Of a stretch of DNA of 64,000 nt, positions 19,778-29,003 are shown in pieces; position 1 is the first letter of the stretch, and every line of letters starts with the position of its first letter. Made by a program: the position numbers and the translations under genes. This DNA comes from Bradyrhizobium paxllaeri (lineage in GTDB: Bacteria > Pseudomonadota > Alphaproteobacteria > Rhizobiales > Xanthobacteraceae). The DNA lies in assembly GCF_001693515.2 (NCBI RefSeq), contig NZ_CP042968.1:3286001-3350000 (forward strand). Reading direction: 5' to 3'. The notes under the pieces are model-generated. The model saw only the letters and a program-made list of their open reading frames with translations, ran no database searches and had not been told where the DNA came from.

Positions 19778-19986
19778 TCCAGGGGCTGCCCCCAAGGTCC
19801 GACCCGGACTGATTCCTGCACGCCGGCCTTGGTCGAACGGCCCGTCAAGTCACTCAGGCCATGTCCCAGGCGAGGGGCTCGCGAGGTTGCTCATTACCGG
19901 GATGGCCCATATTATGGGCCTTGGAATGACTATAAAACGCCTGCGCTGCCGGTATATCCGGAAGGTGCAGCTCCAAGAGAGTGCTA

Positions 19987-20466
<480 letters not shown>

Positions 20467-20502
20467 TCGATTTTCATCGCGAATAGCGATCAGGAAGTTC
20501 TC

Positions 20503-21306
20503 ATGTACGAATTCAAATATCATCGTCCGGCGACCGTGCGGCAGGCTGCCAATCTCCTGGTGAAGAACGAAGACGCCAAGGTGATCGCCGGCGGCCACAC
20601 GCTGGTCCCGGTCATGAAGCAGCGGCTCGCCAGCCCGCCGCATCTGGTCGACCTCTCCCACATCGAGGGGCTCGACACCATCGAGATGAAGGGCCGTTCG
20701 CTGGTGATCGGTGCCACCGCCAAGCACGCGGCCGTCGCGACCTCAGCCGTTGTCGGCGAAGCCATCCCGGCGCTCGCCGAGCTCGCCGGCGGAATCGGCG
20801 ATCCCGCGGTGCGCCACAAGGGCACGATCGGCGGCTCGCTTGCCAACAACGACCCGACCGCGGATTATCCCGCGGCCGTGCTCGCGCTCGGCGCCACCAT
20901 CGTCACCAACAAGCGCCGCCTCAAGGCGGAGGAATTCTTCCAGGGCCTGTTCACGACTGCGCTTGAGAGCGACGAGATCATCACCAAGGTGATGTTCCCG
21001 CTGCCGAAGAAGGCGGCCTATATCAAGTTTCGCAACCAGGCCTCGCGTTATGCATTGGTGGGCGTGTTCGTCGCCAAGCGTCCGTCGGACGTGCGCGTCG
21101 CGGTGACTGGTGCGGGTTCGGACGGCGTGTTCCGCGCCACCGCGTTCGAGGAAGCCTTGAAGAAGCGCTTCTCGCACAAGGTGCTCGACGGCGTTTCGGC
21201 TTCGGCCGACGGGCTGAACAGCGACCTGCACGGCAGCGCCGAATATCGCGCGCACCTGATCGGCGTGTTGACGCGCCGTGCCGTCGAAGCGGCGACGGCG
21301 AAGTAA
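20503..21306 (+). CDS. CoxM-like FAD-binding subunit
   Basis: Medium FAD subunit (267 aa) of a molybdenum hydroxylase. FAD-binding motifs are AGGHTLVPVMK near residue 30 (AGGQS type) and TIGGSLANNDPTAD near 110 (TIGGN type). The C-terminal CO_deh_flav_C domain is complete. AGGAAG precedes the ATG. It should form a heterotrimer with CoxS and a large subunit that is not encoded here. MoxR ATPase follows 38 bp later. Confidence 0.92.
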   Translation: MYEFKYHRPATVRQAANLLVKNEDAKVIAGGHTLVPVMKQRLASPPHLVDLSHIEGLDTIEMKGRSLVIGATAKHAAVATSAVVGEAIPALAELAGGIGDPAVRHKGTIGGSLANNDPTADYPAAVLALGATIVTNKRRLKAEEFFQGLFTTALESDEIITKVMFPLPKKAAYIKFRNQASRYALVGVFVAKRPSDVRVAVTGAGSDGVFRATAFEEALKKRFSHKVLDGVSASADGLNSDLHGSAEYRAHLIGVLTRRAVEAATAK

Positions 21307-21344
21307 GTTTTGCCGATTTCCGGCTTACCAAGATTGGCTATCCC

Positions 21345-22253
21345 ATGACTGCATCGGCGCTGCCCAAATCCGTCGATGGGATGCTCGAGCTCCTGACCTC
21401 GCGCGGCTATCTGGCCGAGCGGTCGCTGGCGACGGTGACCTATCTGTCGCTGCGGATGGGCCGGCCGCTGTTCCTCGAAGGCGAGGCCGGCGTCGGCAAG
21501 ACCGAGATCGCAAAGGTGCTGTCGGCGGCGCTCGGGCGCAAGCTGATCCGCCTGCAATGCTACGAAGGCCTCGACGTTGCCTCCGCCGTCTACGAGTGGA
21601 GCAGCGCGGCACAGATGATCGCGATCCGCCTCGCCGAAGCCGCCGGCGATACCGATCGCGAGCAATTGTCCTCGGACATCTTTGCCGAGCGCTTCCTGAT
21701 CAAGCGCCCGCTATTGCAGGCGCTGGAGCCTGATGTTGCCGGTGCGCCGGTGCTGCTGATCGACGAGCTCGACCGCGCCGACGAGGCGTTCGAGGCTTAC
21801 TTGCTGGAAATCCTCAGCGACTTCCAGGTCACGATCCCCGAATTCGGCACCATCAAGGCGCCGCAGCCGCCGATCGTCATCATCACCTCGAACCGCACCC
21901 GCGAGATCCACGACGCGCTGAAGCGCCGCTGTCTCTATCATTGGGTGGACTATCCCGATGCCGAGCGCGAGCTTGCGATCGTCAAGTCGCGGGTACCAGG
22001 CATTTCCGCCAAGCTCTCGCAGCAGGTCGTGAGTTTCGTGCAGGCGCTGCGCGACCAGGATTTCTACAAGTCGCCAGGTGTCGCCGAGACCATCGACTGG
22101 GCCACCGCGCTGACCGAACTGGACGCCCGCTCGCTGACGCCGCAACTGGTCGGCGACACGCTGGGCGCGCTGCTCAAGTATCAGGACGACATCGCGCGGA
22201 TGCAGGGCGACACGCTGCAAAAGGTTTTGAAGGAAGCGACGAGCGAGGGTTAG
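21345..22253 (+). CDS. CoxD-like MoxR-family AAA+ ATPase
   Basis: AAA+ ATPase (302 aa) of the MoxR/CoxD type. Walker A GEAGVGKTEIAK, Walker B LLIDELDRAD and sensor 1 IITSNRTREIHD are intact. CoxD-type ATPases act with a VWA partner (CoxE) in maturation of the Mo/Cu active site of CO dehydrogenase; the VWA gene is next. A REP palindrome lies in the 118-bp gap downstream. Confidence 0.9.
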   Translation: MTASALPKSVDGMLELLTSRGYLAERSLATVTYLSLRMGRPLFLEGEAGVGKTEIAKVLSAALGRKLIRLQCYEGLDVASAVYEWSSAAQMIAIRLAEAAGDTDREQLSSDIFAERFLIKRPLLQALEPDVAGAPVLLIDELDRADEAFEAYLLEILSDFQVTIPEFGTIKAPQPPIVIITSNRTREIHDALKRRCLYHWVDYPDAERELAIVKSRVPGISAKLSQQVVSFVQALRDQDFYKSPGVAETIDWATALTELDARSLTPQLVGDTLGALLKYQDDIARMQGDTLQKVLKEATSEG

Positions 22254-22268
22254 TTTCGCGCCTTGCCC

Positions 22269-22357
22269 GTCATTCCGGGGCGCACGCAGTGCGAACCCGG
22301 AATCCCGAGATTGTAGCGCGAGATTCCGGGTTCACGCTTCGCGTGCCCCGGAATGAC
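22269..22357. repeat. REP palindrome between MoxR and VWA genes
   Basis: GTCATTCCGGGGC at the left and GCCCCGGAATGAC at the right, with inner GAACCCGGAATC/GATTCCGGGTTC arms. A short relative is at 28191-28228. Confidence 0.85.
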
Positions 22358-22371
22358 GAGGCCGCAAGACC

Positions 22372-23577
22372 ATGACCACCATCGACCACCTCAATCCTCC
22401 CACCGGCCACATGGCCGACAACGTCATCGGCTTCGCCCGCGCGCTGCGCGCGGCCGGCATCCCGGTCGGCCCCGGCGCCGTCATCGACGCGCTCAACGCG
22501 TTGCAGATGATCGAGATTGGCCACCGCGGCGATGTCTACACCACGCTGGAAGCGATCTTCGTCAAGCGGCACGAGCATGCGCTGATCTTTGCCCAAGCCT
22601 TCGACCTGTTCTTCCGCGCCGCCGAGGACTGGAAGCACATGCTGGATTCGGTGCCGCTGCCGGACCACGCCAAGAAGAAGCCGCCGGCGGCCTCGCGCCG
22701 GGTGCAGGAGGCGCTGGCTCAGCCTTCGATGCGCGACGAGGCCGAGCAGGTGCAGGAACAGGAGCTGCGGCTGTCCGTCTCCGACAAGGAGATCCTGCAG
22801 AAAAAAGACTTTGCGCAGATGAGCGCGGCCGAGATCGCCGAGGTCACCCGCGCCATCGCCAACATGAAGCTGCCGCAGGCGGAATTGCGCACCCGCCGCT
22901 ACCAGCCCGATGCAAAAGGCCTGCGGCTCGACATGCGCCGCACCTTGCGCAGCAGCCTTCGCACTGGCGGCGAGATCATCGACATCCGAAAGCTCGGCCG
23001 CATCGAGAAGCCGGCGCCGATCGTGGCGCTCCTGGATATATCAGGGTCGATGAGCGAATATACCCGCCTGTTCCTGCACTTCCTCCACGCCATCACCGAC
23101 GCCCGCAAGCGCGTCTCCGTGTTCCTGTTCGGCACGCGGCTCACCAATGTGACGCGGGCCTTGCGGGCCAAGGATCCCGACGAGGCCTTGGCGAGTTGTT
23201 CGTCCTCGGTCGAGGACTGGGCCGGCGGCACCCGCATCGCAACCTCGCTGCACTCCTTCAACAAATTGTGGGGCCGCCGCGTGCTCGGGCAGGGCGCCAT
23301 CGTGCTCCTGATATCAGACGGGCTGGAGCGCGAGGCGGACGCCAAGCTCGCCTTCGAGATGGACCGGCTGCACCGCTCCTGCCGCCGCCTGATCTGGCTC
23401 AATCCCTTGCTGCGCTACAGCGGGTTCGAGGCCAAGGCGCAGGGCATCAAAATGATGCTGCCCCACGTTGACGAATTCCGCCCGGTGCATAACTTGACGT
23501 CGATGGAAGGGCTGATCGAGGCGCTCTCGGCGCCGCCGCCGCCCCACCACATCAGCCGCATCCGATCGGCAGCCTGA
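22372..23577 (+). CDS. CoxE-like VWA-domain protein
   Basis: CoxE family (401 aa). The N-terminal half is helical; the C-terminal von Willebrand A domain starts about residue 220 with the MIDAS motif LDISGSMSEY, and the family segments DWAGGTRI and LLISDGLERE follow. Partner of the MoxR ATPase at 21345; in CO dehydrogenase systems the pair is needed to build the bimetallic site. The whole accessory set is kept although the large subunit is not here. Confidence 0.9.
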   Translation: MTTIDHLNPPTGHMADNVIGFARALRAAGIPVGPGAVIDALNALQMIEIGHRGDVYTTLEAIFVKRHEHALIFAQAFDLFFRAAEDWKHMLDSVPLPDHAKKKPPAASRRVQEALAQPSMRDEAEQVQEQELRLSVSDKEILQKKDFAQMSAAEIAEVTRAIANMKLPQAELRTRRYQPDAKGLRLDMRRTLRSSLRTGGEIIDIRKLGRIEKPAPIVALLDISGSMSEYTRLFLHFLHAITDARKRVSVFLFGTRLTNVTRALRAKDPDEALASCSSSVEDWAGGTRIATSLHSFNKLWGRRVLGQGAIVLLISDGLEREADAKLAFEMDRLHRSCRRLIWLNPLLRYSGFEAKAQGIKMMLPHVDEFRPVHNLTSMEGLIEALSAPPPPHHISRIRSAA

Positions 23578-23590
23578 AGGAGGGTTTTCC

Positions 23591-23920
23591 ATGCTCAACC
23601 GCGACGAAGACATTCTGCAGGCCGCCGAGAACTGGCAGAAGGCCGGCCACGGCGTGGCGCTGGCGACCGTGGTCGAGACCTGGGGCTCCGCCCCGCGGCC
23701 GGCCGGCTCCAGCCTCGTCATCAACGATGACGGCACGTTTCTGGGTTCGGTCTCCGGCGGCTGCGTCGAGGGCGCCGTCGTCACCGAGGCGCTGGATGTG
23801 ATCGCCAGCGGCAAGCCAAAAATGCTGGAATTCGGCGTCGCCGACGAGACCGCCTGGAATGTCGGCCTGTCCTGCGGCGGCACCATCCGCGTCTTCGTCG
23901 AGAAGGTAGGCCAGTCGTGA
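23591..23920 (+). CDS. XdhC/CoxI N-terminal half
   Basis: 109 aa, the XdhC_CoxI domain alone: TVVETWGSAPRPAGSS, DGTFLGSVSGGCVEGAVV, and the conserved Cys in GLSCGGTI. XdhC-type proteins bind molybdenum cofactor and pass it, often sulfurated, to the hydroxylase. A strong AGGAGG site lies before the ATG. Its stop overlaps the start of the next gene by 4 bp; the two together equal a full-length XdhC, as is common in these clusters. Confidence 0.88.
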   Translation: MLNRDEDILQAAENWQKAGHGVALATVVETWGSAPRPAGSSLVINDDGTFLGSVSGGCVEGAVVTEALDVIASGKPKMLEFGVADETAWNVGLSCGGTIRVFVEKVGQS

Positions 23921-24621
23921 AGCTGGAAACCCTCACACAGGTCAACGCCGAGCGTGCCGCGCGCCGCCCGGTCATCGTCGTCACTGACGTCGCCAATGGC
24001 GACCAGCGGCTGGTGAAGGCCAAGGATATCGCGACCGATCCGATCAGCGCCGAGCTTTCAAAGCAGCTCCGCATGGGCAAGAGCGGCATGATCGAGTCCG
24101 GCGGCAAAAAACTGTTCCTCAACGTCCACGCGCCGACCGCGCGGCTCGTGATCGTCGGCGCGGTCCATATCAGCCAGGCGCTGGCACCGCTGGCCCGTTC
24201 GCTGGATTACGACGTGACGGTGGTCGATCCGCGCACGGCGTTTGCCAGCCCCGAGCGCTTTCCCGACGTGCCGTTGATCGCGGAGTGGCCCGACGTGGCG
24301 CTGCCGCCGCTTAATGTCGATCACTACACGGCCTTCGTCGCCGTCACGCATGATCCCAAGATCGACGATCCGGCGCTGCTGCATGCGTTCGAGCGCGACT
24401 GTTTCTATATCGGCGCGCTCGGCTCGCGAAAGACCCATGCCAAGCGCGCCGAGCGGCTGAAGGCGCAGGGTGCGTCGGATGCCGACATCGCGCGTATCCA
24501 CGCGCCGATCGGGCTTTCCATCGGCGCGGTGTCGCCCTCGGAGATCGCGGTCGCGATCATGGCCGAGATCACCGCCGAGCTGCGGCTGCCGAAAGAAACC
24601 GCGAAGGTCCAGGCAGCATGA
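23917..24621 (+). CDS. XdhC Rossmann half
   Basis: 234 aa corresponding to the XdhC_C Rossmann domain: RLVIVGAVHISQALAPLA (the usual GAGH reads GAVH here), DPRTAFASPERFP, and GALGSRKTHAKR. The GTG start overlaps the previous stop (GTGA). It works with the preceding half in molybdenum-cofactor delivery. The Gly-to-Val change in the nucleotide-binding loop may alter cofactor use, but this variant is also found in related proteins as far as I recall. Confidence 0.87.
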   Translation: MKLETLTQVNAERAARRPVIVVTDVANGDQRLVKAKDIATDPISAELSKQLRMGKSGMIESGGKKLFLNVHAPTARLVIVGAVHISQALAPLARSLDYDVTVVDPRTAFASPERFPDVPLIAEWPDVALPPLNVDHYTAFVAVTHDPKIDDPALLHAFERDCFYIGALGSRKTHAKRAERLKAQGASDADIARIHAPIGLSIGAVSPSEIAVAIMAEITAELRLPKETAKVQAA

Positions 24622-26222
24622 AGTTCGGTCCCGCCAGTCCGGCCGACGCGATTGGCGGCGTCACCGTGCATACGCTCCGCCAGGGTTCGCTGGTGCTCAA
24701 GAAGGGCACCACAATCGGCCCCGCCGAAGTCGAGGCGCTCAACAAGGCCGGCGTCAAGGAAATCGTCGTGGTCCGGCTGGAAGCGGGTGACGTCTCCGAA
24801 GACGAAGCCGCCGCCAGCATCGCGCAGGCGGTCGCGGGCGAGGGCGTCAATGTTGAGCGCGCCTTCACCGGCCGCGCCAATCTGTTCGCGGCGCAGGCCG
24901 GCGTGCTGGTGGTGGATCGCGCTGCGGTCGACCGCATCAACGGCGTCGATGAAGCCATCACCTTTGCAACGCTCGCAGCCTTCAAGCCGGTCGTCGAAGG
25001 CGAGATGATCGCGACGGTAAAGCTCATTCCTTTCGGGGTCGAAGGCAAGCTGCGCGACACCGCCGTCGAGGTCGCGGGCAAGGACGCGCTGCGGATCGCG
25101 CCTTATGTCATCAAGCGCGTCGGCGTGGTCTCGACCCTGCTACCCGGCCTTGCGACAAAAGTCATCGACAAGACCTTGCGCGTCACGGCGGAGCGGCTGG
25201 CGCCGGCGGGCGCCAGCATCATCGCCGAGCGTCGCGTGCCGCATGACGAGACGGCGCTGGCTTCTTCGGTCAAGGAATTGCTCGGCCTCGGCGCCGAGCT
25301 CGTGATCGTGTTCGGCGCGTCCGCGATTGCCGACCGCCGAGATGTCATCCCGGCCGCGATTACCGAGATTGGCGGTGCCATCGAGCATTTTGGCATGCCG
25401 GTTGACCCCGGAAATCTCTTGCTGATCGGCAGCGCCGGCGGCGTGCCGGTGCTGGGCGCGCCGGGCTGCGCGCGCTCGCCGGTCGAGAACGGCTTTGACT
25501 GGGTGTTGATGCGGCTGCTCGCCGGGCTGAAGGTCACGCGCGCCGAGTTGACCGGCATGGGCGTCGGCGGCCTGTTGATGGAAATCGTCACCCGGCCGCA
25601 GCCGCGCACCAGCCTCGAGGGCGAGGCCAACCGCAACGTCGCGGCAATCGTGCTTGCCGCTGGCCGCTCGACACGGATGGGTGGTCCGAACAAGCTGCTG
25701 GCCGAGATCGACGGCAAAAAACTGGTGCGGATCGTCGCCGAGCAGGCGCTGGCCTCGAAAGCAGCCGAGGTGGTCGTCGTCACCGGCCATCAGGCCGATC
25801 TGGTCGAGCAGGCCTTGGCGGGGCTCAATGTCAAATTCGTCCGCAATCCCGATTTCGCCGGCGGCCTCGCGTCTTCGGTCAAGGCCGGCATCGCGTCGGT
25901 GCCTGACAACGCCGACGGCGCGATCGTCTGCCTCGGCGACATGCCGCTGATCTCGGCCAAGCTGATCGACCAGTTGATCGAAACCTTCGCCCCGGACCGC
26001 GGCCACCTGATCGCCGTCCCCGTCAGCGACGGCCGCCGCGGCAATCCCGTGCTGTGGTCGCGCCGGTTCTTCAAGGAGCTGATGACGCTCGACGGTGACG
26101 TCGGCGCCCGTCACCTGATCGCCAAGCACGCCGAAGCGGTCGCCGAAGTCCCGGTCGACGGCCAGAGCGCGTTTCTCGATATCGATACCCCGCAAGCGCT
26201 GGAAGCCGCGCGGAGATCGTAG
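24618..26222 (+). CDS. Fused molybdopterin-binding and MobA-like cytidylyl/guanylyltransferase
   Basis: 534-aa fusion for molybdenum-cofactor tailoring. Residues about 1-335 carry a MoCF-type molybdopterin-binding domain (LLIGSAGGVPVLGAPGCARSP). From about 340 a MobA/MocA-like nucleotidyltransferase begins with AAIVLAAGRSTRMGGPNKLL and includes CLGDMPLIS. MocA adds CMP to the cofactor for the xanthine-oxidase family, which fits the neighbours. It overlaps the XdhC gene by 4 bp (ATGA) and is the last gene of the cluster; REP repeats and an IS element follow. Confidence 0.9.
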   Translation: MKFGPASPADAIGGVTVHTLRQGSLVLKKGTTIGPAEVEALNKAGVKEIVVVRLEAGDVSEDEAAASIAQAVAGEGVNVERAFTGRANLFAAQAGVLVVDRAAVDRINGVDEAITFATLAAFKPVVEGEMIATVKLIPFGVEGKLRDTAVEVAGKDALRIAPYVIKRVGVVSTLLPGLATKVIDKTLRVTAERLAPAGASIIAERRVPHDETALASSVKELLGLGAELVIVFGASAIADRRDVIPAAITEIGGAIEHFGMPVDPGNLLLIGSAGGVPVLGAPGCARSPVENGFDWVLMRLLAGLKVTRAELTGMGVGGLLMEIVTRPQPRTSLEGEANRNVAAIVLAAGRSTRMGGPNKLLAEIDGKKLVRIVAEQALASKAAEVVVVTGHQADLVEQALAGLNVKFVRNPDFAGGLASSVKAGIASVPDNADGAIVCLGDMPLISAKLIDQLIETFAPDRGHLIAVPVSDGRRGNPVLWSRRFFKELMTLDGDVGARHLIAKHAEAVAEVPVDGQSAFLDIDTPQALEAARRS

Positions 26223-26228
26223 ATCCGT

Positions 26229-26310
26229 AGGGTGGGCAAAGCGCAGCGTGCCCACCATCCATCAACGGCGCTACTTCCAAATGGTGGGCACGCTTCGCTT
26301 TGCCCACCCT
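26229..26310. repeat. REP palindrome downstream of the cox-like cluster
   Basis: AGGGTGGGCAAAGCGCAGCG at the left and CGCTTCGCTTTGCCCACCCT at the right; about 30-bp arms around a 22-bp loop. It lies next to the IS110-family element. Confidence 0.85.
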
Positions 26311-26354
26311 TGTATTAGCGCGAAGGATTAAAGTGGTCTCGTTCCGTGAGGAAT

Positions 26355-26386
26355 GGCCCAGCCGGGGTGGCCACCCTGGCTGGGCC
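26355..26386. repeat. 16-bp-arm hairpin in the IS110 left flank
   Basis: GGCCCAGCCGGGGTGG followed directly by CCACCCTGGCTGGGCC; one mismatch. It could be a folded part of an IS-encoded guide (bridge) RNA, or part of the REP landscape the element entered. Confidence 0.55.
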
Positions 26387-26519
26387 GCCGATTGATCGGA
26401 TCGATGCCCACCGAAGCCTAGAGGGCTGTCTTACGTAGCAAGATCGCAATCGGCACTTCATCGGGACCCGGATGGTTGAAGGAACTTCAGGTTCGCATCA
26501 CAAGGGAGGGTCGACGAAG

Positions 26520-27500
26520 ATGGCCAAGCGTACCACAATCTGCGCCGGGATCGATACCGGCAAACGGAAGCTAGACGTGGCGATCGATGGCAACTCCTTG
26601 CAGCTGCAAGTCGAGAACACGGCTGAAGGCCACAAGGCGCTGTTGGAGTGGTTGCGGCGCCACAAGGTCAAGCGCATTGGGATCGAGGCGAGTGGCGGCT
26701 ATGAACTCCCAGTCGTCAGCGAGCTGCGGCGCAAGCGGTTCGTTGTGGTGGTGTTTCAGCCGGCACAAGTGCGGGCCTATGCCAAGTTCCACTTGCAGCG
26801 CGCCAAGAACGACAAGATCGATGCCGCGCTGATTGCCGCCTGCACTGCTGCGGTCAAGAAGATCCACGCCGCCCCCGATCCCCGGCTGCAGCCGTTTGCC
26901 GAACATCTGACGCTGATCGAACAGATCGGAGAGGACATTACGCTGTACAAAAACCGGCTCGAGGCCTGCCGCGATCCGCGCATCCAGAAGGTCTGGAAGG
27001 ACGAGATCGCCCGCCTGGCCAAGCGCGAGAGGGTCGAACTCAAGGCCTTGGTGGCCGCGATCCGCGAGCATCGCGACCTCGCCCAGCGGCTCGATCTGAT
27101 CTACAGCGTGGGCGGCGCCGGGATGCCGACCGCAGTCGCGGTCCTGATACGCATGCCCGAGATCGGCCAGCTCAGCCGCGAGCAAGCCGCCGCTCTCGCC
27201 GGCCTTGCGCCCTATGACGATGACAGCGGCGAGCACAGCGGCGCCCGTCACGTCGACGGCGGACGCAAGAGGCTGCGTCGGGCGCTCTATACGGCGGCGC
27301 TGCCGGCATCCTTTCGCTGGAATCCGCAGCTTATCGCCCTTTACAGCCGGCTGAGGGCCGCTGGAAAAGAGCACAAGCAAGCGCTCATCGCCTGCGCCAG
27401 GAAGCTGCTCATCTTCATCAACACTGTCGTGGCACGTGGCACGCCTTGGCAAGACCAGCCCCCCTTGGCTGCAACGATGGGCGCCTCGCCAGCAAGCTAA
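26520..27500 (+). CDS. IS110-family transposase
   Basis: DEDD-type recombinase (326 aa). N-terminal RuvC-like domain with Asp in CAGIDTGKRKLDVA, Glu in GIEASGGYE and Asp pair in KNDKIDAALIA. The C-terminal Transposase_20 domain has AALAGLAPYDDDSG and GGRKRLRRALYTAAL; the usual catalytic Ser is in that SG segment. ATG 26520 has GGGAGG nine bases upstream; an earlier in-frame ATG (26472) is less likely. Complete, so potentially active. Family members are guided by an element-encoded RNA and often insert at REP sequences. Confidence 0.9.
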   Translation: MAKRTTICAGIDTGKRKLDVAIDGNSLQLQVENTAEGHKALLEWLRRHKVKRIGIEASGGYELPVVSELRRKRFVVVVFQPAQVRAYAKFHLQRAKNDKIDAALIAACTAAVKKIHAAPDPRLQPFAEHLTLIEQIGEDITLYKNRLEACRDPRIQKVWKDEIARLAKRERVELKALVAAIREHRDLAQRLDLIYSVGGAGMPTAVAVLIRMPEIGQLSREQAAALAGLAPYDDDSGEHSGARHVDGGRKRLRRALYTAALPASFRWNPQLIALYSRLRAAGKEHKQALIACARKLLIFINTVVARGTPWQDQPPLAATMGASPAS

Positions 27501-27787
27501 TCCAAGTTTCTTGGTTCGACCGCAGCACCGTTTCTTCGTCCCGACCTGCCATCCCAACGACGTCGCGCGCAGCCGTCGTCAAGGATGGCCGTCGCTCCAA
27601 TCTCTCGCCACCCACAGCCGCCGCCAGGCCACGCCTTGACGGCGGCGAGCACGGCGTCATGCTCAGCGGAAACGGACAATCAATCGCGCACAATCAATCC
27701 GTTTAATGGTTGCTACGCAACCATTCCGTTCACCAACTGGAAACTCCCCGCGGCTAGATTCTCCCGGTTACCTCGGGGGAGGGGATT

Positions 27788-28180
27788 TTGATCGTTTCGA
27801 CCGTCGCGGCACAGCGCCGCGCGTTGTTTGTCGTTGTGTTGACGCTGCTACTGGCTGTTTCGAGCTATTTTACCAAGGCATGGGCCGCTGGCGCGCTGGC
27901 GGTCGGCAAATGCGGCGCCTATGGCCAGGCCTATGACTATCCCGCCGAGGCCGACGCGCGCTCGGCGGCGCTGAAGCAGTGCAAGGGCAACTGCACCGCC
28001 ATTGCCATGAAACGGGCCTGCGCGGCGCTCGCCGTCGATATGACCAACCCCTGCGGCGCCCACGGCTATGCCGTGAAACCCAAAATTTCGAGCTCGCTCA
28101 ACGCCGCAACAAAGAAGTGCTATGAGTTCGGCGGCAAGGAATGCGTCATCCGCGCCTGGGCCTGCGACGCCAAGGGATGA
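27788..28180 (+). CDS. Secreted DUF4189 protein
   Basis: 130 aa with a signal peptide (cationic start, hydrophobic stretch, cleavage near KAWAAG) and a Cys-rich DUF4189 domain: six Cys in pairs such as QCKGNCT and RACA, probably disulfide-bonded in the periplasm. Start is TTG at 27788, which has GGGGAGGGG just upstream. Function of the family is unknown. It stands alone, with the IS element upstream and the DUF2000 gene downstream. Confidence 0.75.
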   Translation: MIVSTVAAQRRALFVVVLTLLLAVSSYFTKAWAAGALAVGKCGAYGQAYDYPAEADARSAALKQCKGNCTAIAMKRACAALAVDMTNPCGAHGYAVKPKISSSLNAATKKCYEFGGKECVIRAWACDAKG

Positions 28181-28190
28181 CTTTGCTATT

Positions 28191-28228
28191 GTCATTCCGA
28201 GTTCGCGTCTTCGACGTGTCCCGGAATG
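28191..28228. repeat. Short REP-like palindrome
   Basis: GTCATTCCGAGTTCGCGTC and its inverse GACGTGTCCCGGAATGA; a shorter relative of the palindrome at 22269. Confidence 0.65.
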
Positions 28229-28243
28229 AAATCGGGAGCCATC

Positions 28244-28654
28244 ATGCAATTCGACACCAAGATCGCGGTCGTGATCCGGACCGATCTCGAAGCCTGGCAG
28301 AAACTCAACGTCGCATCCTTCCTCGCCGGCGGCATCGCCGCGTCGTTTCCCGACTGCATCGGCGAGCCCTATGGCGACGCATCGGGCACGAGATATTTGT
28401 CGCTGATCGGCCAGCCGATCCTGATCTACGGCGCCGACCGCCCGGCACTGTCCCGCGCGCTGGAGCGGGCACTGGCGCGCAACGTCACCCCTGCCGTCTA
28501 CACCGAGGACATGTTCAAGACCACGCATGACGCCGCCAACCGCGAGGTGGTCAGCGCGGTGATCCGCGCCGAGCTCAATCTGGTCGGGCTCGCGATGCGC
28601 GCCGAGCGCAAGGTGATCGACAAGATCGTCGACGGGCTGAAGTTTCACGGCTAG
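28244..28654 (+). CDS. DUF2000-family protein
   Basis: 136 aa, DUF2000 family, with KIAVVIRTDLEAWQKLNVASFLAGG at the N-terminus (family hallmark) and GQPILIYGAD in the middle. The ATG at 28244 has GGGAGC six bases upstream, better than the in-frame ATG at 28226. Cytoplasmic; proteins of this fold resemble peptidyl-tRNA hydrolase II, but no activity is established to my knowledge. It converges on the minus-strand gene at 28692. Confidence 0.75.
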   Translation: MQFDTKIAVVIRTDLEAWQKLNVASFLAGGIAASFPDCIGEPYGDASGTRYLSLIGQPILIYGADRPALSRALERALARNVTPAVYTEDMFKTTHDAANREVVSAVIRAELNLVGLAMRAERKVIDKIVDGLKFHG

Positions 28655-28691
28655 CGCATGGTGTCCGAGCCGTAGCCGTCTTGCCCGAAAC

Positions 28692-29003
28692 CTAAAGTCC
28701 GACAAATCCACGCAGCTTCTTGACGGTCTCGGCAGCGTCGTTGGCTTCCTCGGTCGTCAGGACGGTGATCTCGCCGCTGCGCCTGTGCATGACGCTGTGA
28801 TGGATTGCCGCGCCTGAAAGCCCGTCGACGTCCGACTTCACCGCGATGTCGTCGATTTCGGAGAGCGCGAACTCAACAGGCTTCTTGTTCCACAGCAGCA
28901 TTTTTTTCTGCAGTGTCGCCTTGCCGGAAGCCTTGTCGAACGTAAGCGTGGTCGAGCCGGTCTTCAGAACCAGCTTGCTCGAAGTTTCCTCAATACTGAT
29001 CAT
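28692..29003 (-). CDS. Small protein of unknown function (PH-like fold?)
   Basis: 103 aa, not recognised. Alternating beta-type pattern (KLVLKTGSTTLTFDKASG, MLLWNKKPVEFALSEI) ending in an amphipathic helix (EEANDAAETVKKLRGF) suggests a small pleckstrin-like fold; this is inference. No signal peptide or membrane span. ATG with GGAG seven bases upstream. Confidence 0.65.
   Translation of the reverse strand: MISIEETSSKLVLKTGSTTLTFDKASGKATLQKKMLLWNKKPVEFALSEIDDIAVKSDVDGLSGAAIHHSVMHRRSGEITVLTTEEANDAAETVKKLRGFVGL

Larger units (their letters stand above)
26320..27510 (+). mobile_element. IS110-family insertion sequence (ends not resolved)
   Basis: Built around the transposase at 26520. A structured non-coding stretch of about 190 bp precedes it. 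IS110 elements lack clear terminal inverted repeats, so the borders are only approximate; the left end should lie after the REP palindrome (26310) and the right end after 27500, possibly up to about 27700. Confidence 0.55.

Noticed and set aside
25140..26258. 372-codon minus-strand frame
   Set aside because: Antisense to the fused molybdenum-cofactor gene, which has both motif sets.
26571..27557. 328-codon minus-strand frame across the IS element
   Set aside because: Antisense to the transposase; no domain.
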